Shown here in pieces: positions 38,931 to 49,500 of a stretch of DNA of 64,000 nucleotides (position 1 is the first letter of the stretch; each line of letters starts with the position of its first letter). The translations under genes were made by a program, and so were the position numbers. Source of the DNA: Sipunculus nudus (Eukaryota > Annelida > Sipuncula > Golfingiida > Sipunculidae); contig CM049317.1 of NCBI GenBank assembly GCA_026874595.1, forward strand, positions 70,267,618 to 70,331,617, in the 5' to 3' direction. The notes below the pieces were generated by a model. The model did no database searches. It worked only from the letters and a program-made list of their open reading frames with translations, and was not told the origin of the DNA.

Positions 38931-39650
38931 CATTATCGGTTGTTAGATATATTTAGAATTTCTTTAGAATATAAATATTATCATGTATACCTGTTTTACA
39001 AAAAGAACTAAATGGTACGTACGTTTCTTAAATCTATTTTTCAATGGTATTACTTCTTTAGATTATTTTTATTAAGAGGGTATAAACCAAAATTGCAACT
39101 TTGTTTTTCAAAGAGTGTTGTATAAAACCCCCTAACCCCCCCCCCCCCCACACACACACACACCAAACACCCCGAGTACGGTCCTGCCAAGCAATGTTCG
39201 CCAGACAGCAATACAGTACAAATAGAAAAATAATATACTTGGATATATAGAGTGGTACTTAAATATTTACAGGTGTGGTTAGCTGACCCAGAAGGTGTTT
39301 ATATCGATTCCTGCTACGGTTACACTATGTCTGACGAAACAGGTTACTTCCGGTTTGATACATCATTTCCTGGTCACTATTACCTTCACGAGGGGAACAG
39401 CACCTACCTGCGCGCGTCCCATATCCATTATCACGTGACTACCGTACAGCATGGAACGATCACCACGCAGCAATACTTCGCGGGGGACCCACACACATCG
39501 GGGCGCCTGAACGGATTAGTCACGCAGACGAGAGCTATGAACCCTGGGAGGGATGATGGCCGCCATATTGTAGAGTTCAATGTCATTCTTCATCGAGGCA
39601 GCACTGACGTATTTCCGGAAGCAGAGGTGCCTGAAAATTTTGGATCATAA
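34404..39650 (+). CDS. Membrane-anchored intradiol dioxygenase-like protein, copy 1 (4 exons)
   Basis: Coding exons 34404-34515, 36768-36809, 38562-38752 and 39273-39650 join in phase (1, 1, 0) to 723 nt, or 240 residues plus stop. Seen: a short basic N-terminus (about residues 1-13, MTGEPVKRASSSR), one hydrophobic segment (about 14-37) that should act as a signal anchor, then a domain with the intradiol dioxygenase order: the LTVHGYILEEGC strand, VWLADPEGVY, TDE-like SDETGYFRF, PGHY, and RASHIHYHV followed by TTQQYF. Family knowledge: these enzymes cleave catechol-type rings between the hydroxyls using Fe(III) bound by two Tyr and two His. GVY, PGHY and both His of HIH fill those places, and the Arg before HIH is also kept. 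Four Cys fit an extracellular or lumenal domain. Inference: type II membrane protein, possibly active; substrate unknown. Family confidence is high; function in an animal is not established by sequence alone. Confidence 0.85.
35195..35582. mobile_element. Foldback element with long stem
   Basis: The outer arms TTGCTATTAGTGTAGAT and ATCTACACTAATAGCAA and the inner arms GATAGGCAGGCAAGAAGC and GCTTCTTGCCTGCCTATC are inverted copies. On the right the two blocks are contiguous; on the left about 105 bp (35221-35326) separates them. It sits in intron 1 of dioxygenase copy 1. Confidence 0.75.
36768..36809 (+). CDS. Dioxygenase copy 1, coding exon 2 (42 nt)
   Basis: Micro-exon after 'atattttcag' and before GTTAGG. 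It encodes VRPEWDASRKQKI, the linker between membrane anchor and catalytic part. The matching exon of copy 2 (57025-57066) keeps EWDASRKQ and the same phases, which supports the call. Confidence 0.75.
37250..37450 (-). repeat. Dispersed repeat, single unit
   Basis: In reverse it matches the 31690-32590 unit ('ggatacaatttgtgccctg', 'aaggacatcatattgacctc'). Intronic. Confidence 0.5.
37800..38400 (+). repeat. Dispersed repeat with 'ggtcaaaggtcaaggtcac' motifs
   Basis: Two to three degenerate units containing 'ttgacatatcaattttaaa', 'atatatggcccaccactaaa' and 'aggtcaaggtcacagg'. It lies in intron 2-3 of dioxygenase copy 1, ending about 160 bp before exon 3. Confidence 0.55.
38562..38752 (+). CDS. 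Dioxygenase copy 1, coding exon 3 (GC donor)
   Basis: Begins after 'gaccccag' and encodes the N-terminal part of the dioxygenase fold, including PPSAYCARTP, DILGPFY (compare GPfY in the family) and LTVHGYILEEGC. It ends ATTGAG followed by GCGAGT, so this intron seems to use a GC-AG donor; copy 2 has GTGTGT at the same place. Confidence 0.82.
38872..38929. repeat. (TA)n microsatellite
   Basis: In intron 3 of dioxygenase copy 1. Confidence 0.9.
39273..39650 (+). CDS. Dioxygenase copy 1, coding exon 4 (catalytic exon)
   Basis: Starts after 'atatttacag' in phase 0 and runs 125 codons to TAA. It holds all four predicted iron ligands (Tyr in GVY, Tyr in PGHY, both His of HIH) and the family motif TTQQYFAGD. 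A possible ATTAAA poly(A) signal lies at 39683. Confidence 0.9.
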   Translation: MWLADPEGVYIDSCYGYTMSDETGYFRFDTSFPGHYYLHEGNSTYLRASHIHYHVTTVQHGTITTQQYFAGDPHTSGRLNGLVTQTRAMNPGRDDGRHIVEFNVILHRGSTDVFPEAEVPENFGS

Positions 39651-40592
39651 AATTGTAATCTATTTCCAGCTGCTGAACAATTATTAAATAGACAGATAGG
39701 TGGTGAATGTAGTTTTATATAAGAGAGATTTCTATAAAAGATTGAACTTACCAAGGAGGTTTAATTTTAACCTCCTCAAACTCACAAATATATTATAGTT
39801 TTAATATTTTTTCTCATCATTACGCTATTCCCCACCTGACAGGAGTAGTATTTTTAAAAAAAAAAAACGAACCATTCTTCAAAATTTTCTCACTGAGATT
39901 TAGATATACAAGTGTCCAGAGATCACCAGTGCTCCCTTTCATTTAGCTAGGCTGACTTTCAGAGATTCGTCCTTGGCGTCCGGCCGTCTGTTAACACGTC
40001 ACAAATACAAATCATAAATATAAGACCTTGAAAATTCTTGCTTTACATCCAGATAGGTCCTGGTGAAATCTCGAAGACCCAGTTCTATGTCACGGTAACC
40101 TATATTCTTAGATTTACGAAGCGGAAACATGATTTTGATAACTTTACTAGTGAGACTCTCCTGGGATGCAAAAGCTCCAATTTCACAATTATGGATTCTC
40201 CTGAAATGTGTGTCTATACTGTGTCTTTTAATGTTGGACAGTTATACTCTTTGTATTAGCCTAGTAACGACACCCTTTTTTTAAATCTTGAATACAGAAG
40301 TTCGAGGTTTACTTGCTGATAGTTGACATTCATGTGACAGTTTATCAGTAAAGTTTTTTGAGTAAAAAGTGATACCGAGAACATCTCTTAGACCTATTTC
40401 CCGGTCACCATGAAATGTTTTAACAAAATTAGGTGAAGCAGTTCTTAAATTTAATACCAACATATCTTCTTCACAGAACTAACTCTGTCAAACACAAGAT
40501 GACGCAGTCTCCCACAGTCTGGTGTCACGTGATTTGGCAAAATCTGTGCTATAGAAGGGGGTCAAATGAGTGGTCACTGACAGCACTCACAT

Positions 40593-40901
40593 ACGTACCT
40601 CAAGCAGCGGTTATAAACATAAGTTGTCCCAGGTCTCCTTTTTTTACCATCGCTTTGTTTGGCTATGTTCTCTGGGCATGACCACCAGGGTGGGTACAGC
40701 GCAAAGAATTGTATGGTAATCAGAACAATGCGACTGTGCCATCGCATTATGCATCCAGCCCCAATTTAAAAACATACGACACCCGCTCTCATTGATTTGA
40801 ATACACCGGCTATGGCACAGGACCAAGAGAACCAAAGCAGCGGTTGAAATAATAAGAAGATCTGGGACGACTGCATTGTATAACCGCTGCTTAAGGAACG
40901 T
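40593..40901. mobile_element. Miniature element with about 70 bp inverted repeats
   Basis: ACGTACCTCAAGCAGCGGTT on the left pairs with AACCGCTGCTTAAGGAACGT on the right, and 'gtcccag' and 'agcagcggtt' recur further in. It lies downstream of dioxygenase copy 1. Confidence 0.65.
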
Positions 40902-41511
40902 AGTGTCACATGGTATACACGTGACAGTGCAGTAGCTTAGCTTTATAACTAAAACTTGTTATAAAAACAAGGCGAACGAATAAACGGAAAGAAGGGGCGA
41001 CCCCGATTAAAGGTCCCGAAAACAACCGCAAAAGGACAAGCATATTTATTTATAATAGCGTATTGTCGATTCTTGGGTAGTTTTCGTTGATCCTGATAGA
41101 TAACGCTGCTAAAAGACCTTTGGCAAAAATGGCAATTTTCTCAGAATTTAGAGGGAAGTATGGAAAATGACCCACTTAGGACATACTTGGCATTGATCCC
41201 AACTATTCGAGACAAACCACGGGCAGAGACGTGTGGCCATATTTACAACCTTTATATATTCCTAAATAAGGTTCAGTCCACTGGTATTAATTCATTTATA
41301 CTATCCGGTACAGAGGACAAGTAGACCCGAATATCGTCCGTATACAGATGAGAGTATATACCTTTGTTTACGAGTGGATTACCCAAAAGTAACATGTAAA
41401 TGGACAACATGGGTCCAAAACTGAGCACTTATGCAGGGACATCATAAGTCAGTGACGACTGTCGAACACTTGGCCCTCGATGGCAAAAACTTCAGATAGT
41501 AAATATAGATA

Positions 41512-42509
41512 CAGTGGAACCTCTCCTAGTGGGCACCTCTATAAAGTGGGCACCTCTATATAGTGGGCACTTTTGGGCAATCCCGTTTTTTCTTCTCTTT
41601 ATTATGTTTAGCTAATGTGGGCACCTCTATATTCTGTAAAATGGGCAGTTTTCCAGAGCTAATGTGGGCATTTCACGGATTTTCAAGGTTGAACTATCTC
41701 CTTACAGCAAATTTGAAAACATTCTTTATGGCACTTTTAAAGTTATTCAGATAATATTAATTCTTAATTATTTATATTAATAATTAATATTCATAAATAT
41801 TAAAAATAACAATCGAAACATATGAACGAAATTTAGAGGTGTACAAGTGAACATTGCATAATAATGATTGTAATCTACTTGACTCAATACTTAGCCTTGG
41901 ATGCATGCATACTAATTAGATTAATATGCCTGCACCGGCTCAAGTCAGAGATCACCACAGACTAGATTGCCCAGTGCTAATTAATTAATATTTGCTTTTG
42001 TTTGGCTACCAAGAGTGAAAGGAAGCCCTTCTCATTCACCCAATTAATACTCCGTGATAAGGTGACACAACTTAATGCCCCTCTGGCCCACCACAGGTAG
42101 TCAGGTACATGCCCACTAGACCAGGGCAGTGTTTATTTAATAGTTGTTCCATAACGATTCATACTGTTGTAATGATGTTCAACCTAGACTTTCTGAAAGC
42201 AAATGCAAAGCTACAACGTACACTTTGCTCAAAACAATCTACAATCATGGACATATTCACCAAGAAATAAGAATTGTGACAATTTAACGCATTCATTCAA
42301 AGTGTATCACACACTTCAAATGTTTTATGGACTTCCAGTGACTAGATAAATGTTTTTGTTTTACTTATAATACTTGTCAACTTGATATAGAATTTTTTCT
42401 TAAAATGATAGTGCTTAGATTGGTAACGTACTGTCTTTGCTTTTTTACTTGTGTATTTTTTATCGCATGCTGCTTTGCCATTTTGTGCTTATAAATATAA
42501 AAAAATAAA

Positions 42510-42555
<46 letters not shown>

Positions 42556-42888
42556 CATAAATAGATATGAGTTCAGCTATATTATAGACCATCTGCGCAC
42601 AACTTCCTTTTATTGTGCTTATTTTTTGTCAATACTTTTATGTAATAAAATACATATTTTCTAGCAAATTTCTTGATAATTAAAAATAAACTGCCGCTGA
42701 AAAACTTATCATTTAATAAAGAGAGATGACACATGAAATAAGTTAATTTAGAAATCTCAGAACATGAGTAATTATGGCAACATATGGTACTAGGGGGCAG
42801 CACTCATTACCTCCATATAGTGGGCACCTCTATAAAGTGGGCACTTTGATCCAGTCCCAAGGGTGCCCACATTATAGAGGTTCGACTG
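41512..42888. mobile_element. pogo/Tigger-like non-autonomous element
   Basis: The left end is CAGTGGAACCTCTC and the right end read backwards CAGTCGAACCTCTATA, each flanked by TA. Inside both ends are repeats of 'gtgggcacctctata'. This is the typical terminus of pogo/Tigger members of the Tc1/mariner superfamily. It contains a TA microsatellite (42513-42549) and no transposase frame. Confidence 0.75.
42513..42549. repeat. (TA)n microsatellite
   Basis: Inside the pogo-like element. Confidence 0.9.
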
Positions 42889-42894
42889 TATAAG

Positions 42895-44190
42895 CAAAAT
42901 TTTTCTTTTGCTGAGTCCCCAATGTTATCTGGACCTTCTATGCAACAAGCGTCTATGATCGACAGAATCAAACGCGCCACTGAGCACACTGCCTGTCCGT
43001 CGGCTGCCCTTATAGTGTGTCACACGAAGCAGTGAAAGCTCAGCGCCCTTTTATTCCAAACAATCCCTTTTTACTTATAAAACCGGATCGGCCGCTGTAG
43101 AGAACTGGGAACTTCACAAAAGGTTCTTCTCGTTTCGCTATTGTATTCTTGGCATCTGAGGTTTCCCCTCTCTGATTCGTGTCTCTCCCGACAGGTGTCA
43201 CAACCGCCATACCTCGCCTGAACGGTTTTTAGAAAATATAACACATAACATATACCTCCACCAACTTTCTGGCCATTTCATGGAGATAAAGTAAGAGGGG
43301 GGTTGGGGGTCACTTAAAGCGCCCTTTTCCGGAACATACAATTTACAAAACAGTGTTAATTTTGTCAAACTTTTATTTTAAAATGTGGTCGGCAAAAGTT
43401 TGGATTACTTCATGAAGATCTATAGCATGAAGGTGGCATGCAAACATCTTTTAACCTGCCAATATTAAACACATTAAAACCCCCGGGGCTGGCTTTGTGA
43501 GACATGTCAATAGAACTTTTCCATCACACCATCGATACCTATCGGAGACGACTGTAATTGAGTGTTCGGGTCTAGTATGTAGACGACAGGGGTAACATTT
43601 TGTTATATTTTAAGAAAAAAAAACTTCATCATCTTTAATGAGGTATCTCTAGTATATTTCTCCAGACAAAACCTACGGTACACTCGAAACACAACAAACA
43701 ATCATAACGCGCAGTGCGCACTCTCGTGGAAAAGGTCTAATCCCGTAATCGGCGACCAGTTATCTATTAGGGCCGGCTGTCTACCGATCCTAATATTGAT
43801 TCTAAAATCATGGATATTTCATACTCGTCCCTAGCAGCAATGATTAATCAATATGATATATTCATAATATGATCTACCTCCCGCCATAGAGGATATGTTT
43901 TCATCTGTGTTTGTTTAGTTGCGTGTTTGTTTGTTTGTTTGTCAGAAGAGGTATACGCATGATAATTTTCGAGTGATTTCCAAGAATGTTTATGGATTTG
44001 CTGATACAAGGGTTAAGAAAGACGCCACTACAGTTCGGCGCGGATCCGGATAATTTTCACAGTTTTTTTTCCAGTATTGTACATATTTGGCTCATTGGAT
44101 TCGATTGACAGTTGTGAATTCGGCCTGAACGCCTGCAAGCCTGTTGAACTTTCATGAAACAGACGCAAAAGCGTCTCACTGAAGCCAGAT
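42895..44190. other. No gene seen
   Basis: Holds a degenerate 'cctcccgccatagagg' repeat copy (43875-44060); otherwise unremarkable. Confidence 0.5.
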
Positions 44191-44194
44191 ATAT

Positions 44195-44341
44195 TAGGCT
44201 AGTCAAAATAGCGCAAAAAAGGGCCAAACGTACCACTAATTGCAATAGAAACAAAACTTGCTGCAAAGTTATCCTAGGATACCCCCAAATAACATATCAA
44301 AAATGTAAATCAATGGAATGAGTGGAATAATGTGTTTTGAC
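44195..44341 (+). repeat. Left terminal inverted repeat of the 6.1 kb element
   Basis: Pairs with 50142-50279 in reverse complement, with a roughly 10 bp length difference near the outer end. The best conserved blocks are 44196-44211 and 44229-44256. Confidence 0.75.
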
Positions 44342-44950
44342 CAGTTATATCAAGGAAGTTCGCTTTCTGTACCCGATTCCTAGGTATACATTTTCAGCCA
44401 TAACAGATATGAGGAGGTGACCACAAGTGTATCATTTATATCAAAACCTATGTTTTTTAGGCGATCTTTCACATGGACTTGGTAAAAAAAAAGATTGGGG
44501 CCTCCCTATAGGTGTAACATGTACTACCCTACCCCAAAATAACTCCACCATGGCTATCATGACACAGAGTTTCTGATTTAAAGAACATAATTTCTCTTTT
44601 CAGGCTTCAAATCCATTCACAGTTATTCTTAGATACCCCCAGATAACATATTTAAAGGTAAGTCAAAGTGATGTGTAGAAGACTGTTTTAATCAGTTATA
44701 TTGAGCTAGTTCATTTACAGTATCTGATCCCTAAGTACATTTTTAGCTATAAATGCTATGTAGATAAGTCCAGGAGTGTTCATTTGTACTGAACCCCGTT
44801 TTTTGGGGTGATCTTTCACATGGACTTAGTTAAAAAAAGGATTGGCAGCCTCCCTATAGGTGTAACATGTACTACTCCCCCCCCCCCCCCCAAACAGCTC
44901 CACCATGGTTGTAAGTCTTTAGTTACCAATTTCTCTTTTGGGAACTTCAA
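44268..44950 (+). repeat. Two tandem about 350 bp units in the element's 5' leader
   Basis: 44268-44610 and 44625-44950 share 'gatacccccaaataacat', 'tgatctttcacatggactt', 'cctccctataggtgtaac' and 'ctccaccatgg' in the same order, with divergence. They lie between the left inverted repeat and the coding start and could be a duplicated promoter or leader. A run of about 15 C at 44877 is in the second unit. Confidence 0.7.
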
Positions 44951-45116
44951 ATTACATAAAAGAACAATGAGTAGTATGGTTATCGTGAGGATACCTTAGT
45001 GGGCTAACTTTTTCATTGTTTTCTTTAAATGTTTCCTATAAATGTACATGTATACCAACAGATAGCAATATGGCATTTCTTAGTCAGACAGGCATAAGTG
45101 TTTCTTTGTTTACAGT

Positions 45117-46163
45117 ATGGCCGAGAAGTGTGCCCTATGTGGAGAGTGCCTTGGTGATGGGAAACCTACAGCAACATTGACAGAAAAAGGATGCATAGGG
45201 ATTGCCAAAGCAAATCTGGAACGAGAAGTTGAAATTGAAGTGAAACCTGGTGACAAGGTGCATGTGGACTGTAGACATAAACACACTAACAAAAATGAGA
45301 TAAATAAATTCAAACGGAGGCGGGTATCAGATAGCCCAGATCGAAGTGACTTAAATCGTACTGTTCGCTCAGAAAGCCCCGCATTTTCATACCAGGACCA
45401 TTGTGTACTCTGCGGACAACCTGATAAGTACAGTGGAAAGAAAAAAGACCATGTATTAATTCCGGTCCGGACCTTAGATTTTGATAGGTCTATACTAAAT
45501 CACTGTAATGATCGAAAAGATGACTGGGCAACTATCGTCAAAGCAAGAGTAACATTTACTCAGGACCTACACGCATTTGATGCAGTGTATCATGAACTTT
45601 GTAGCACAAATTTCAGGACTGGAAGGAACGTTCCCAAGATTTTCAAGGAAGGACTCATAGATCCATCCAAGAAACCAAAGATGGGAAGGCCAGAGAATAC
45701 TGTTAAACAAGAGGCTTTTATAAAAGTGACAGAATATCTCAAAGCAAATGATGAAGAACAGACAACCATCTATGATCTGATTGACAAGATGGGAGAGTTT
45801 CTGCAGGGTACAGGCTTGGAGCCTTATGGTTTTACGTATATGAAGACAAATCTTCAGAAACATTTTGGAGATGGCATCATTATAGCAGAAATGTATGGTT
45901 ATAAAAACATTGTTACATTGAAGGGTACTGCCTCATCTGTTCTCAGGGACTTTTATCAGAAGCCAAAGCTTCCTGACGCAGAAACAGAAAAAATGCGGGT
46001 GATTGAAACTGCCGCCAGTCTTATTAGAGATGACATTAAGACTGTTGTCCAGGATAAGGACATTTATCCCACTAGTCTTGCCATGTCTACTATTGAAGCA
46101 TCTGCAGCATTTATCCCAGAATCATTGCAGTTGTTTTATGAAAACTCTGATTGTGGGTACTAA
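45117..46163 (+). CDS. Transposon protein, segment 1 (N-terminal Cys/His clusters)
   Basis: 348 codons from ATG 45117. Cluster one is CALC at residues 5-8 with C52 and H54/H56. Cluster two begins HCVLC near residue 96 and closes with YHELC near residue 160, followed by FRTGRNVPK. Both look like zinc-binding DNA-recognition modules, though not a named family I can assign. A Lys/Glu-rich stretch follows. True coding leaves this frame near 46140. Confidence 0.65.
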   Translation: MAEKCALCGECLGDGKPTATLTEKGCIGIAKANLEREVEIEVKPGDKVHVDCRHKHTNKNEINKFKRRRVSDSPDRSDLNRTVRSESPAFSYQDHCVLCGQPDKYSGKKKDHVLIPVRTLDFDRSILNHCNDRKDDWATIVKARVTFTQDLHAFDAVYHELCSTNFRTGRNVPKIFKEGLIDPSKKPKMGRPENTVKQEAFIKVTEYLKANDEEQTTIYDLIDKMGEFLQGTGLEPYGFTYMKTNLQKHFGDGIIIAEMYGYKNIVTLKGTASSVLRDFYQKPKLPDAETEKMRVIETAASLIRDDIKTVVQDKDIYPTSLAMSTIEASAAFIPESLQLFYENSDCGY

Positions 46164-47868
46164 TAAAGAAATGAAAGTTTGCTCATTGGGGCAAGCCATT
46201 ATGCAGGCGACACTTCCGAGAATTTTAACTGCTCCCCTTCAGTTAGGTCTGGCTGTTGACATGCATTCGAGTTTTGCCTCGAGATTTTTAAATGACTCCT
46301 TGAATGCACTTGGATTCTGTTCCTCATATAATGAAGTTCTGAACTTCCAACGGTCAGCAGCAGTGAGCCAGGGACTTGATCTTACAGAGTTTTTCCCTGG
46401 ACAATGGATGCAGTATATAGCAGACAATGTCGACCACGACATAAGGACAATTGATGGACGCAACACTTTTCATGGCATGGGGGTAATTGCGGCCGGTACG
46501 CCAAAGACTGATGTTACTCCAGTAGTGAAACGTGTTTCCGTGAGTGCTGATGATGTAACTGCTGTTGGACGTATCGCCATCAGGCCTTTCTTACCTACGG
46601 GAAATGAACTTCAAAAATTGAAATTTGAGTGCTTGCATGGCTTATCACTTCCGCACGAAGAAGGCAGACCTTTGGTTGACTTACTATGGAAAACCTCCCT
46701 GTGTCTTAGAGCTCCTAGGCCTGCATGGTCAGGGTACATGCAGTTAATATCAGATGGAGATCACCCCGGGAAATCATCAATCATGTTCCTGCCAATGATT
46801 GATATGAATCCGTCCGATATGACCTGTATCAATTCAACACTTCACTTCGTTTCTGACCATGCGAGACGCCATGATGTAGTGCCTGTAGTTACATTTGATC
46901 AACCACTTTGGTGGAAAGCCATGACCATATTAGAAGGTGCTCCGTTGGAGAGTCCTTTACACTCTATTATACCAAGGTTAGGCGGCTTCCATACTCTTAT
47001 GAGTTTTTTAGGTTCAATTGGGCATCTAATGAGTGGAACAGGGATCCAGGAGTTACTAGAGGTGATCTTCGCTGCAAACACTGTTCCTCACATAATCAGT
47101 GGCAAAGCATATGCCAGAGCAGTTCGTGGGCATTTTCTGATTGAAGCTGTCCTGCATACACTTTTGTTGTCCAAAGTTTGTGGAACAAAGCTCACTCTTC
47201 CATACCAAGATGGTAATAAAGATGGGGTCAATGTCGACAGCCAACTATCAGGCATTTCCGACCTGTATGATGACCTGATGTCAGGAACTGTGACCACTGG
47301 AGATGTAGAATCTTCGGAGATGCTTAAGTCACTTCAGGTTAGACTGAAATCTGTGACTGATGCAGCTGAGTCCGAGTCTTCAACTTCAAAACTTTGGTTG
47401 ATGTACATGCACATGATAGATATTACCAGAGACTTCATCAGATCTGAGCGGACCGGTGACTGGCAGCTACACCTATCTACCATGCAAGAGATGTTGCCAT
47501 TAATGGCGGCCTCCGGGCATAATTCGTACACGAAATCACTGCATATTTACCTTCAGAAGATGACCAAATTGTCAGAAACACACCCACGAGTCCATGGTTT
47601 GTTCCTTAGGGGATTTCATGTCATACGGCGATCCAACCGTTTTTGGGCAGGGCTGTCACCAGACCTCGTGATTGAACAGGTCCTTATGAGGAGCTTGAAA
47701 ACCAGTGGTGGCCTCACCCATGGGAGAGGTATGACCGAAGTCCAGAGGGTGCTTTGGTGTCTGTCAAGACCAGCCTGTGCTAAAATAAGCGACGCAATGC
47801 AACAACTGACCTCTGTTACACTAAGGACAAGTGAGCAGCATATGGATTCGTCGTCGCTAGACAAAAGA
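46140..47868 (+). CDS. Transposon protein, segment 2 (central region)
   Basis: An open frame spanning 46003-48021; the part likely used is given here. Notable strings are LAVDMHSSFASRFLND, YIADNVDHDIRTIDGRNTFH, VVTFDQPLWWKAM, GGFHTLMSFLGSIGHLMSG and RGHFLIEAVLHTLLL. The acidic residues in the D-N-V-D, T-F-D-Q and F-L-I-E strings are spaced so that a DDE-type RNase H fold is conceivable, but this is only a hypothesis. Confidence 0.6.
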
Positions 47869-48605
47869 GGGATGCAGCTGATTCCGAGAAACTTTTGTCA
47901 TTCCTTGAATGGAGATCCCCATTTGATGCCAAGCCAGCCCTACAGAATATTGTTACTGGTATTTCTGCTGGAGCTCAGGTCAATGTTCAGCACGCAAAAG
48001 AAATTGGAGAAGATATCCTGAATAAAATGGCTGGAAAAGGTGTTCTTCAACATTCCTTTAAGAGGAAGGACCAGGCTGTTACTTTCAGTTCCAAAGCATC
48101 TGTCAAGATCAGGGATGACACAGTTCTAATTGACCCCCTTCTCCTGTTCCAAAGACTTGTGATAATTGGATCTCAGGAAAATGATCTGGCCAATGTCTTA
48201 TGCTATGAACTATGCAGTTTCCCTCCTGCTCTCTTTCAGTCAAAAGATATGCTATTGGAAGCGGACAAGCCAAATCTAGCAGGTGCCATTTGGTCAGCCG
48301 TGCCATCAAAGGATCCTCCAGAACATAACTTCAAATATGTCCTCGATGGGGGTGCCCTAGTTCAACGAATTCCCTGGCAGGTTGGGGACACCTATGATAA
48401 AATTCTGAAAAGTTACATTGGGTATGTAACAAAACACTATGGTCAGCCAGTTGTGGTCTTCGATGGATATTTAGATGGACCCTCCACCAAGGATTGCACT
48501 CACCTTCGCCGGGGTGGTGGTGTTGAGGGCAGGAAGGTGGTGTTTAATGCAAACATGACGCTGCAGCTGAAAAAAAAAAGAATTTCTCTCCAACAGGGAG
48601 AATAA
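47862..48605 (+). CDS. Transposon protein, segment 3 (start of nuclease domain)
   Basis: Frame 3 resumes at about 47862 (KLLSFLEWRSPFDAKPAL). Near 48445-48515 it reads QPVVVFDGYLDGPSTKD followed by LRR, which resembles the FEN1 N-terminal active-site strand (VFDG with a downstream Lys/Arg). The frame ends in an A-run where a shift is required. Confidence 0.6.
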   Translation, partial: QKRDAADSEKLLSFLEWRSPFDAKPALQNIVTGISAGAQVNVQHAKEIGEDILNKMAGKGVLQHSFKRKDQAVTFSSKASVKIRDDTVLIDPLLLFQRLVIIGSQENDLANVLCYELCSFPPALFQSKDMLLEADKPNLAGAIWSAVPSKDPPEHNFKYVLDGGALVQRIPWQVGDTYDKILKSYIGYVTKHYGQPVVVFDGYLDGPSTKDCTHLRRGGGVEGRKVVFNANMTLQLKKKRISLQQGE

Positions 48606-49500
48606 GCAGAGATTTATTGGTCTTTTGGGAGAAAGACTCTCTGAATGCGGGTGTGAATTCCTGTGCGCAAGTGGAGATGCTGACTTGATGATTGTACAAA
48701 CTGCAGTTAAGATGTCAAATACCTGTGAGGTTGTGTTAGTTGGAGATGATACAGACCTCTTAGTCCTCCTGCTCTATCTTGCAAGGGACGAGGGAAATGA
48801 CATTTTCTTCCGTCCAGAACCAAAAAAAGGAGCAGTCATGAAATGTCTCAGTATAAAGACAACCCGATTAACCCTTGGAATGAATGTGTGTGATAACATC
48901 CTCTTTGTGCATGCATTCCTCGGGTGCGACACCACGTCAAGGCTGTTTGGTATTGGGAAAGGAGCTGGGCTGAAACTGATCAAGGACAATAGAGTCTTTC
49001 GTCAAGCAGCTAAAATATTCCAGAGCTCTGGATCATCAAAGGCCGAAATCAAGAAAGCTGGGGAGAAAGCTATGCTGATTGTGTACAGGGGCAAGGAAAC
49101 AGACACGCTTGATACATTGAGGCATCAGCGTTTTCAGGAGCTGGTGATTGTCAGCAAAAAGGCTGTACACCCAAACATGCTGCCTCCTACCTCTGCTGCT
49201 GCAACATACCATAGTTTACGAGTTTTTCATCAGGTGCAAATTTGGAAAGGGAACTCTCTGGACGCTGAAGAATGGGGTTGGAAAGTTTGTGATGGCAGGA
49301 TGGTACCAATCAGTACTGACAAGGACCCAGCTCCTCAATCGCTCTTGAAGCGTGTGCGGTGCACATGCAAATCTGGATGCGGGACCATGCGGTGTGGATG
49401 CAGACGTCAAGGTCTTGACTGTTCTATGGCTTGCTCAGGGTGCAGGGGAGTCTGTGATCATGTACCAAGTGACGGAAATGTCGATGATATTGAGATGTGA
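48580..49500 (+). CDS. Transposon protein, segment 4 (nuclease core and CXC domain)
   Basis: After the A-run the frame reads SNRENKQRFIGLLGERL, then SGDADLMIV (about 48670), VVLVGDDTDLLVLLLY (about 48730) and FLGCDTTSRLFGIGKG (about 48916). The acidic pairs match the metal-binding Asp of XPG/FEN nucleases, and the last string matches their H3TH motif (GCDxxxxxxGIGxxxA). Near 49357-49460 lies CTCKSGCGTMRCGCRRQG followed by more spaced Cys, a half CRC (tesmin/TSO1) zinc-binding domain. TGA ends it at 49500. Confidence 0.7.
   Translation, partial: EFLSNRENKQRFIGLLGERLSECGCEFLCASGDADLMIVQTAVKMSNTCEVVLVGDDTDLLVLLLYLARDEGNDIFFRPEPKKGAVMKCLSIKTTRLTLGMNVCDNILFVHAFLGCDTTSRLFGIGKGAGLKLIKDNRVFRQAAKIFQSSGSSKAEIKKAGEKAMLIVYRGKETDTLDTLRHQRFQELVIVSKKAVHPNMLPPTSAAATYHSLRVFHQVQIWKGNSLDAEEWGWKVCDGRMVPISTDKDPAPQSLLKRVRCTCKSGCGTMRCGCRRQGLDCSMACSGCRGVCDHVPSDGNVDDIEM

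Larger units (their letters stand above)
45117..49500 (+). pseudogene. Broken coding region of the transposon: Cys clusters, central region, FEN1/XPG-like nuclease, CXC
   Basis: Four overlapping open frames in one direction form one protein of about 1,460 residues interrupted by three frame changes: near 46140 (frame 3 to 1), near 47855-47870 (1 to 3), and at the A-run near 48571-48580 (3 to 1). The sequence of each junction reads smoothly if the frame is switched, and there are no in-frame stops elsewhere, so the copy is young or some shifts are assembly errors, the A-run being the most suspect. No introns interrupt it. 'tttgtttacag' just before the ATG could be an acceptor of a leader intron. 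Confidence 0.75.
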
